From an uncultured bacterium (GTDB lineage: Bacteria > Cyanobacteriota > Vampirovibrionia > Gastranaerophilales > Gastranaerophilaceae), in contig CACYVN010000008.1 of the NCBI GenBank assembly GCA_902777855.1, positions 62,001 through 126,000 on the forward strand: 64,000 bases of DNA. The letters are read 5' to 3'. The translations under genes were made by a program, and so were the position numbers. Shown one piece after another: positions 43,930 to 50,330 of the stretch (position 1 is the first letter of the stretch; each line of letters starts with the position of its first letter). Below the pieces are notes generated by a model. That model searched no databases, had not been told where the DNA came from, and worked only from the letters and a program-made list of their open reading frames with translations.

Positions 43930-44310
43930 ATGAGTAACGTAGAAACTATTTTAGAATCAATTGAAAAATTAACTTTATTAGAAGCTGCTGAATTAGTAAA
44001 AGCTATGGAAGAAAAATTCGGCGTATCTGCAGCAGCACCTGTAGCAGTCGCAGCAGCTCCTGCAGCAGGCGCAGCAGCTCCTGCTGATGATCCTGATGCT
44101 GAAGTATCTGTTATCTTGGCTTCAGTTCCTGCTGATAAGAAAATCGCTGTTTTGAAAGAAGTCAGAAACATTACAGGTTTAGGCTTGAAGGAAGCAAAAG
44201 ACTTGGTTGAAGCTGCTCCTAAGGCAGTTAAAGAAAACATTAAAAAAGCTGAAGCTGAAGAAATCAAGAAAACTCTTGAAGCAGCAGGCGCAGGTGTTGA
44301 AATCAAGTAG
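43930..44310 (+). CDS. rplL: 50S ribosomal protein L7/L12
   Basis: Stalk protein recruiting translation GTPases. The 126-residue protein has the N-terminal dimerisation helices ('[20 protein letters not shown]'), an Ala/Pro hinge and the C-terminal domain '[20 protein letters not shown]' with 'AAGAGVEIK'. AAAAAGGAG precedes the ATG. A terminator follows. Confidence 0.98.
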   Translation: MSNVETILESIEKLTLLEAAELVKAMEEKFGVSAAAPVAVAAAPAAGAAAPADDPDAEVSVILASVPADKKIAVLKEVRNITGLGLKEAKDLVEAAPKAVKENIKKAEAEEIKKTLEAAGAGVEIK

Positions 44311-44335
44311 TTTGATTTTGATTAAAAAATATGAT

Positions 44336-44378
44336 AAAATAAACGGGCAATCTTACAAAGGTTGTCCGTTTATTTTGT
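44336..44378 (+). terminator. Terminator of rplJ-rplL
   Basis: AAATAAACGGGCAATCTT pairs with AGGTTGTCCGTTTATTT around ACAA, followed by TG. It lies 10 bases before the next gene, so some readthrough is possible. Confidence 0.75.
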
Positions 44379-44387
44379 GAGGTTTAT

Positions 44388-44798
44388 ATGATAGACGAGA
44401 GATTTTTATATGGTGCAATAGCTTTAATGCTTATTATTATTGTCAATGAATATGTTTTCAAAAAATATTTGCATTTTGATATGGACAAATTTGATGTTTT
44501 GAAATTTCTAAAAAATTATAAAAGAATGTTTTTTCTTTATAATAAAAAGCTTGCCGGAAAGCATGATTTTATAATTAAAAAAAATACCGGAAATAATAGT
44601 CTTGTTTTAACTGAAGTTGGTGAGAACAAAGCTACTGTCATGGCAACATTACGACAGATAACAGGTATCAGTTATGACCATGCTAAGTGGATAACTGATG
44701 CTGTTCCAACGGTTTTTATCACCGATATTTCAATTGAGGAAGCTGATTTAACAAAGAAAGCTCTTGAATTTGTAGGTGCAAAAGTTGAGATTGAATAA
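44388..44798 (+). CDS. Membrane-anchored protein with L7/L12 C-terminal-like domain
   Basis: A 136-residue protein: one membrane helix near the N-terminus ('LYGAIALMLIIIVNEYVF'), a basic linker, then a C-terminal domain that parallels L7/L12 (VMATLRQITGISYDHAKWITDA ... ALEFVGAKVEIE against [22 protein letters not shown] ... [12 protein letters not shown]). It lies directly after rplL with GTGAGGT before its ATG. Likely arisen by duplication of the rplL end. Function unknown; membrane recruitment of translation factors is one idea. Confidence 0.8.
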   Translation: MIDERFLYGAIALMLIIIVNEYVFKKYLHFDMDKFDVLKFLKNYKRMFFLYNKKLAGKHDFIIKKNTGNNSLVLTEVGENKATVMATLRQITGISYDHAKWITDAVPTVFITDISIEEADLTKKALEFVGAKVEIE

Positions 44799-44800
44799 AT

Positions 44801-44833
44801 AAAAAGCCGAACAATTTTTGCCCGGCTTTTTTA
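44801..44833. terminator. Bidirectional terminator
   Basis: AAAAGCCG/CGGCTTTTTT around a 12-base loop, between convergent genes. Confidence 0.75.
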
Positions 44834-44850
44834 TCATTAAAATACACATA

Positions 44851-45516
44851 TTATTCTACGGTTAAAATAAAACCGCCTTTGTCTGCATTTTGTAATGCTT
44901 CACCTTCGATTTTTGCTCTCAAGTTTTTAATATACTTGTAAACATAATCTCTTGGTAATTCAAGCAAGTCAGCCAAATCTTTTGCATAAACAATTTCGTT
45001 TGCATGAGCAGTGAAATAATCAAACACTCTTTGTTCACGGTCTGTCAATGCTTTTTTGAATACAATTCTGACTTCGTCCCTAACAACATCACCTGTTTTT
45101 ACCTCATTAATAATATCTTCTTTTGCTTTTTCTACAACTTTTTGAGATTTTTTAGGTTCAGTTTTTTTAGATACCGTTTCTACTTTTTGCTCAGCCTTTT
45201 TGTTATCTTTTTTAGAAGGTTTAGTTTCTGCTTTTTTATCTCCCTGTAAATTCTTTACCGAAAATGGAGAAACATAAAGTTCTTTTTCTTTTTCGTAAGC
45301 TCTGTTTGCTATTGAGCTGAGTCTTTCCGTACTTGTTGTCCACTCTGCTTCTTTTGATACAACAGGTTGCCCGTGTAAAACAATATCAACCAAATCATTT
45401 GTGGCTTTCTTTTCTTCTATCTTTTTCCCCAATCTTGCAGCAAATTCCTCTAATGTAATTTTTTCTAATGAACTTCTCCACTGTTTAATCTCTTCCTTAC
45501 TCAGATATTCAGCCAT
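44851..45516 (-). CDS. Winged-helix hypothetical protein
   Basis: A 221-residue protein: an N-terminal helical domain (1-80), a Lys/Glu-rich linker with repeats of 'KKTEPKKSQKVVEKAK' type, and a C-terminal winged helix (about 155-221, 'TDREQRVFDYFTAHANEIVY', 'DYVYKYIKNLRAKIEGEAL'), like the C-terminal effector part of OmpR regulators. It could bind DNA, but the N-terminal half is not a known receiver. AAGGAG precedes the ATG. Confidence 0.65.
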   Translation of the reverse strand: MAEYLSKEEIKQWRSSLEKITLEEFAARLGKKIEEKKATNDLVDIVLHGQPVVSKEAEWTTSTERLSSIANRAYEKEKELYVSPFSVKNLQGDKKAETKPSKKDNKKAEQKVETVSKKTEPKKSQKVVEKAKEDIINEVKTGDVVRDEVRIVFKKALTDREQRVFDYFTAHANEIVYAKDLADLLELPRDYVYKYIKNLRAKIEGEALQNADKGGFILTVE

Positions 45517-45709
45517 TCATTATCTCCTTACTAAACTATTCCTTACTTTTTTAATCTATCATAAAGCATGCCCGCTGACACAAAATGTTTCTAAACGTAA
45601 ATTTTTATTTATTTTGTTAAGATTTTGTCAAATTACACTTGATTTTTCTGCATTTAAGGGGAAATGTATATCCTGACCGATTTGTGGTAAAATCAGGCTG
45701 GAGAATACA

Positions 45710-46702
45710 GTGTTTACAAAAAATGAAATTATTGAAATATTAAAAGATGATTCAAAAAGTGAATGGCTCTTTTCTCTTGCGGATAAAACAAGGGAAGAAA
45801 ATGTCGGTGATGAAGTGCATTTAAGAGGACTTGTCGAATTTTCAAACATTTGCAAATGTAATTGCAAATATTGCGGGTTACGCAAAGATAACGAAAATGC
45901 AGACAGATACCGTATTTTAAAAGATGAAATAATTGAAACAGTTAAACACGCATCAGAAATGGGTTATAAAACAATTGTCTTGCAATCTGGTGAAGATGCT
46001 TATTATTCTGAAGATAAAATGATTGATATTATTAAAGCAATAAAAGAATATGATGTTGCTTTAACTTTGAGTATAGGCGAAAGATCTTATGAGGAATATA
46101 AAGCCTTTAAGAATGCAGGTGCTGACAGATATTTAATAAGAATAGAAACAACAGACCGCAATTTGTACGGACAAATGCATCCTAATATGGATTTTGATAA
46201 TCGCTTAAGATGTTTAAAGGATTTAAAAGACCTGGGCTATGAAGTCGGAACGGGTTGTCTTGTCGGGCTGCCGAATCAAACAGTCGAATCACTTGCGGAT
46301 GACATAATGTTTTTCAAAGAAATTGAAGCGGATATGGTAGGAATCGGACCTTTTATTCCACATCTGCAAACTCCTTTAAAGGATGCTCAGAAAGGTAATT
46401 TTACTCTTGCACTGAAAGTTATGGCTCTGACAAGAATTATACTTCCGGATATAAATATTCCTGCAACGACTGCGATGGAGACTATAAACCCTAATGGAAG
46501 AATAATTGCTCTTCAAAGTGGTGCAAATGTTGTTATGCCAAATATTACGTCTCTAAAATATCGAGCGAAATATGAAATATATCCCGATAAAATATGTATA
46601 AATGATAATCCTGATAAATGTCGCAGTTGTATTGGGGCAAAAATTAAATCAATCGGCAGAACCGTTGCAACAAATTACGGATTTAGTCACAACCAAGGTT
46701 GA
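45710..46702 (+). CDS. hydE: [FeFe] hydrogenase H-cluster maturase HydE
   Basis: Radical-SAM enzyme for hydrogenase cofactor assembly. The 330-residue protein has the SAM cluster motif CxxxCxxC (Cys48, 52, 55) in 'NICKCNCKYCGLRKDN', 'EVGTGCLVGLPNQT' and the C-terminal C-x7-C-x2-C of HydE (CINDNPDKCRSC). BioB is less likely because of this second site. The start is a GTG at 45710, supported by CTGGAG. HydF, HydG and a hydrogenase are not in the window. Confidence 0.85.
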   Translation: MFTKNEIIEILKDDSKSEWLFSLADKTREENVGDEVHLRGLVEFSNICKCNCKYCGLRKDNENADRYRILKDEIIETVKHASEMGYKTIVLQSGEDAYYSEDKMIDIIKAIKEYDVALTLSIGERSYEEYKAFKNAGADRYLIRIETTDRNLYGQMHPNMDFDNRLRCLKDLKDLGYEVGTGCLVGLPNQTVESLADDIMFFKEIEADMVGIGPFIPHLQTPLKDAQKGNFTLALKVMALTRIILPDINIPATTAMETINPNGRIIALQSGANVVMPNITSLKYRAKYEIYPDKICINDNPDKCRSCIGAKIKSIGRTVATNYGFSHNQG

Positions 46703-46725
46703 TTGTGTATTTATATTAAAAATAT

Positions 46726-46755
46726 AGCAATTTTTTTATTTAAAATGTTTTTATG
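46726..46755 (+). promoter_or_regulatory. AGCAATTTT-N15-TTTATG promoter-like motif (site e)
   Basis: AGCAATTTT at 46726-46734 and TTTATG at 46750-46755, spacer 15. The candidate start codon at 46761 lies where transcription would begin, so the message may be leaderless. Confidence 0.45.
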
Positions 46756-46760
46756 TAAAT

Positions 46761-47075
46761 ATGGTAGATAGTAATTTTTATGTTGAAAATCCTTCAAATT
46801 CTCCGATGCATTATGGTAATAAGCCGTTAGTCGGAGTAATTGATTTTCCTGAAAAATTACCACTCAAAAGACCTTATAACTATTTTGAAGCGCAGTCTAT
46901 GTATAATGAATTAACTCAGGATATGTTGGTAAAAGAACAACACGCAAATCCTGAAAGAGTTAAGAAAGGTGTCCCCAAAATTATTAAAATAGCACTTAGC
47001 ACTCTTATTGCAACTCCGTTTATTTTGATGGGTGTAAAAGGAGTAAAAAAGATTATTACAAGGTTCAGACACTAA
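46761..47075 (+). CDS. Small hypothetical protein with C-terminal membrane helix
   Basis: A 104-residue protein: soluble N-terminal 70 residues ('GVIDFPEKLPLKRPYNYFEA'), then a helix 'IIKIALSTLIATPFILMGV' and a basic end KKIITRFRH, suggesting a tail anchor. No ribosome site precedes the ATG at 46761; 46806 is an alternative. Stop overlaps the next gene by 4 bases. Confidence 0.6.
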   Translation: MVDSNFYVENPSNSPMHYGNKPLVGVIDFPEKLPLKRPYNYFEAQSMYNELTQDMLVKEQHANPERVKKGVPKIIKIALSTLIATPFILMGVKGVKKIITRFRH

Positions 47076-47905
47076 TTTTCAGGTTTTACATCCACTTCTC
47101 TTAATTGAGTATAAATAATCGGTGAAAAATCTTTCATTGTTACTATATCAATTATTTTGTATGAATGAGGCATTGCGAGTAGTGATGGTGTAGATATATG
47201 GTAAACTCCATTTTTCATGTTTTCGCCGTTCGTATGCAAATGTCCTGAAACTATTGCCAGGACATTGTGATGTCTGTCTATAATTTCTTTGTAATCTTCA
47301 ACTTTGTATGTTTTGTGTGTTTTTAGCCTGCCTTCTGCTCCGTCCGGATATTCAATCGGGAAGTGCTGAAAAATAACAACAGTTCTTCTCTTATTTTTTG
47401 TTAAAGTTTTATCAAGCCATTTCAAGGTATCTTTTTTGAAGTACCCTGCCGGCCCAGGTATAACTTCTTTTGCTCCGTCAACGATTAAAAACTCAAAGCC
47501 TTTTTGATGCCATTTATAGTTAGGTTTTTTCTGCCGGATTTTGAAATTGCTTTCTCTCAAAATTTCAAGATATTGAACTTTTGACATTCCGCCTGTTTTA
47601 TAGACATCGTGATTGCCGATTACCACATAATAAGGAACATTCAATTTTTTAACTATTGAAGTGAAAATCCTCAAATCTTCTTCCTGGGCGTAATTTATAT
47701 TGTCACCTGTAAAAACTACAAATGAAACATTTTGTTGTTTATTAATATCATCAATTGTTGCTTTTAATACTTTTTGAGAGTACTGTGAATTTTTCGCCAT
47801 GTGAGCATCAGTTACCTGAATAAATTTGATATTTTCTGCAAAGACCTGAGGCGCAAATAATAAAACAATTATTATAAATATAAATAAAGTCAAAAACTTT
47901 TTCAT
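47072..47905 (-). CDS. Exported calcineurin-like metallophosphoesterase
   Basis: A 277-residue protein with a signal peptide (MKKFLTLFIFIIIVLLFAPQVFA). Metal motifs: VTDAHM, FTGDNIN, IGNHD, and SGHLHTNG. These place it in the 3',5'-cyclic nucleotide or purple-phosphatase-like group, acting in the periplasm; the substrate is unknown. AAGGGAG precedes the ATG. Confidence 0.88.
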   Translation of the reverse strand: MKKFLTLFIFIIIVLLFAPQVFAENIKFIQVTDAHMAKNSQYSQKVLKATIDDINKQQNVSFVVFTGDNINYAQEEDLRIFTSIVKKLNVPYYVVIGNHDVYKTGGMSKVQYLEILRESNFKIRQKKPNYKWHQKGFEFLIVDGAKEVIPGPAGYFKKDTLKWLDKTLTKNKRRTVVIFQHFPIEYPDGAEGRLKTHKTYKVEDYKEIIDRHHNVLAIVSGHLHTNGENMKNGVYHISTPSLLAMPHSYKIIDIVTMKDFSPIIYTQLREVDVKPEN

Positions 47906-47955
47906 TACACTATTCTCCCTTATTCGAAATTATACCATAAAATCACATTATGTGT

Positions 47956-47970
47956 TAAAATAGTCACATG
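47956..47970 (+). promoter_or_regulatory. Candidate leaderless promoter of rqcP
   Basis: TAAAAT at 47956-47961 stands only 6 bases before the ATG at 47968, with no Shine-Dalgarno sequence, so the transcript may start at the start codon. No clear -35 is seen. Confidence 0.3.
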
Positions 47971-48213
47971 AGATTAGATAAATTTTTAAAAGTCTCCAGA
48001 CTTATAAAACGAAGAACTGTTGCAAATGAAGTTTCTGATATGGGTAGAGTTTTTGTTAACGGCAATCCGTCAAAGCCTGCCAAACAAATTAAAAAAAATG
48101 ACATTATCGAAATTGAATACGCGACTAAAACACTTAAAGTTAAAGTTTTAAAAGTTCCGCAAGGTGCAGTCAGTGTACAGGAAGCCCCGACTTTGTACAC
48201 CGAACAGTTATAA
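47968..48213 (+). CDS. rqcP: S4-domain ribosome quality control protein RqcP
   Basis: Binds stalled 50S subunits with RqcH. The 81-residue protein matches RqcP/YabO-type S4 proteins: MRLDKFLKVSRLIKRRTVAN at the start, then 'VFVNGNPSKPAKQIKKNDII'. E. coli HslR is the longer relative. No Shine-Dalgarno site; possibly leaderless. rqcH is not in the window. Confidence 0.85.
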   Translation: MRLDKFLKVSRLIKRRTVANEVSDMGRVFVNGNPSKPAKQIKKNDIIEIEYATKTLKVKVLKVPQGAVSVQEAPTLYTEQL

Positions 48214-48276
48214 GTATTATGTCATTGCAATCAAATGATGTGATTACGATATTAACTTTGTTTGCAGTAACTGCAG

Positions 48277-48867
48277 TTAGTTCATCTGGTCATAAACACG
48301 CCGAACTTCTTTGATATCCTGCCACATAAGCCACTTTGGGGAACCTTTTTCTCTTGAATCGTTGCGTAAAAGATATGACGGATGAAAAATGGGCATCATT
48401 TTAGAAAAATTAGGGCCTTCAAACCATTTCCCCCGCAGTTTAGTTATCCCGAGTTTTGTATCAATAAAGGAATATGCGGCAACCTTACCGCAAAGCAAAA
48501 TAATTCTCGGCTTTAAAATATCAATTTGTGCATTTAGATACTCGCTGCAGGCAAGTTTTTCATCAGGCAATGGGTCACGGTTATCAGGCGGGCGGCATTT
48601 TAGAGTATTGCAGATGTAAATATTTTCCTTGCGTGAAAACCCGACACAGCCTAAAATTTTATCTAAAAGTTGTCCTGCTTTCCCGACAAACGGTTCTCCC
48701 TGCATATCTTCATAATACCCCGGAGCTTCGCCTATAAGCATAATTTTTGAATTAGGCACACCCGCACTAAAAACAGTATTGGTCTTTGTTTTGCACAGAG
48801 AACATTTGTCGCAGAGCATACATTTGTTTTTTATTTCGTTTAACTTTTCGTCAAACTCTGTAACCAT
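48277..48867 (-). CDS. Type 4 uracil-DNA glycosylase
   Basis: Removes uracil from DNA. The 196-residue protein has the iron-sulfur Cys pairs (CMLCDKCSLC early, CNTLKCRPP later), catalytic motif GEAPGYYEDMQGEPFVG and FHPSYLLRN. GAGGG precedes the ATG. It starts 2 bases after the M16 gene, which suggests co-transcription. Confidence 0.92.
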   Translation of the reverse strand: MVTEFDEKLNEIKNKCMLCDKCSLCKTKTNTVFSAGVPNSKIMLIGEAPGYYEDMQGEPFVGKAGQLLDKILGCVGFSRKENIYICNTLKCRPPDNRDPLPDEKLACSEYLNAQIDILKPRIILLCGKVAAYSFIDTKLGITKLRGKWFEGPNFSKMMPIFHPSYLLRNDSREKGSPKWLMWQDIKEVRRVYDQMN

Positions 48868-48869
48868 TA

Positions 48870-50198
48870 TTAACCCTCTGGCATTAAAACGGAAATTACG
48901 GCATTTTCAAGCGATAAATACTTTTTAATTGAATATTCCAAATCTTCAACAGATATATTTTCAAGATCCTGCAAATATTCTTCAATGAGTTTCAGGCTGC
49001 CGCATACTGTTTCATAATAACCGATATTTTCTCCGATTTCTGATACTGTTTCCGCTTCGTTTGCAAATCTTGATTTGATACGTTTTTTTGATTTCAAAAG
49101 CTCATCCTGAGTAATTTTATTATCCAGTAGACCGAGCAGTTCTTTTTTTATAAGTTCAAGTGCTTGTTCTTTTGCATCAGGTTTAAAATTTGCCTGAATA
49201 AAGAAGTTATTTCCGTCTTTGAACTGATAATGTTCTGTCCCTACCATATTAAAAATCTGTTCCGGCATTTTTTCAATGAGATTTTGTTGGAGTCTTGAAC
49301 TTGCACCATCACCAAAAATTATGCTTATTAAATCAAGACAAATGGAATCTTTCAATTCACAAGCTTTAGGTCCGAGCCAACCAAACATCATATAGCCTGT
49401 TTGCACATTAGATTTTGTTTCTATATATTTTGTTTCTTGTGCAGGATTATCAATTACATTTACTCTTTGTTCAGTTTCTATTCTGTCGGGGAAAGTGAAT
49501 TTTTCTTTAATTTTTTGTAAAACTTCCTCATGGTCAAAATCTCCGACAACAATGGTTGTAACATTCTTGGGAGTATAGAATTTACGATAGTATTTATCTA
49601 TATCTTCTCTTGTAACCTGAGAAATAATTTCGGGAGTTCCTATTACATCCCTTTTATAAGGATGATTTGAATACATATTTCTGTTGCATTGATTATAAAC
49701 CTTTGTCCAAGGCTGATCTTTTCGCATTCTGATTTCTTCAATTACAACATGGCGTTCTCGTTTATCGGTTACGGTTGAATCATTGATATCAAAAGGTGCA
49801 CCCAGTTCTTCTGAAGGGAAAACAGGATCCATCATCATATCGGCATGCAAATCAAGTGCCATATCAAAATACTTGTTATTTTCCCCTTTAGGCAATGTTA
49901 CATAATAGAAGGTATAATCTTTCCAGGTTGCAGCATTTACTATTGCTCCTTTGGATTCAAGAATTTTATCAAATTCGCCAACCTTATGACTATGTGTACC
50001 TTTAAACATCAAATGCTCAAGAAAATGAGAAATCCCGTTATTGTTATCATCTTCATTTATTGAGCCTGTTTTAACCCATGAAGAAACGCTCACCATATTC
50101 CCTTCCTTATGAGCCAAAACAATTTTATGCCCGTTGTCATTTGTATATATTTCAACATCCTTGTTCAAATAAGGATATTTAATCAAAGTCTTATCCAT
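48870..50198 (-). CDS. M16-family zinc peptidase (processing-protease type)
   Basis: A 442-residue peptidase of the M16B type. The inverted zinc site HFLEH is at residues 58-62, with the third ligand among Glu154/155 (VIEEIR), a spacing lengthened by a 16-residue insert. 'DKYYRKFYTPKNVTTIVVGD' and the C-terminal half 'YMMFGWLGPKA' follow. Soluble, no signal peptide. GAGAGG precedes the ATG. Upstream of the UDG gene. Confidence 0.9.
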   Translation of the reverse strand: MDKTLIKYPYLNKDVEIYTNDNGHKIVLAHKEGNMVSVSSWVKTGSINEDDNNNGISHFLEHLMFKGTHSHKVGEFDKILESKGAIVNAATWKDYTFYYVTLPKGENNKYFDMALDLHADMMMDPVFPSEELGAPFDINDSTVTDKRERHVVIEEIRMRKDQPWTKVYNQCNRNMYSNHPYKRDVIGTPEIISQVTREDIDKYYRKFYTPKNVTTIVVGDFDHEEVLQKIKEKFTFPDRIETEQRVNVIDNPAQETKYIETKSNVQTGYMMFGWLGPKACELKDSICLDLISIIFGDGASSRLQQNLIEKMPEQIFNMVGTEHYQFKDGNNFFIQANFKPDAKEQALELIKKELLGLLDNKITQDELLKSKKRIKSRFANEAETVSEIGENIGYYETVCGSLKLIEEYLQDLENISVEDLEYSIKKYLSLENAVISVLMPEG

Positions 50199-50259
50199 AA
50201 TTTCCTCTCTATAAAATTATTATAGCATAATTATATTTCTTGCAAAAATATAAAGGATT

Positions 50260-50277
50260 TTTACATATTTTTACAAT
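50260..50277. promoter_or_regulatory. Perfect HLR1-type (RpaB) box
   Basis: TTTACATATTTTTACAAT matches the HLR1 consensus at every position. It lies 6 bases before the GGCAATAAA-N15-TTTATA motif of the 50331 gene, the usual activator position. Confidence 0.55.
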
Positions 50278-50283
50278 AAAACA

Positions 50284-50313
50284 GGCAATAAATTTTGTTA
50301 AAATGTTTTTATA
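50284..50313 (+). promoter_or_regulatory. GGCAATAAA-N15-TTTATA promoter-like motif (site f)
   Basis: GGCAATAAA at 50284-50292 and TTTATA at 50308-50313 with a 15-base spacer, 18 bases before the M16 gene, followed by ATAGGTAG. Confidence 0.6.
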
Positions 50314-50330
50314 AATACATAGGTAGAAAT

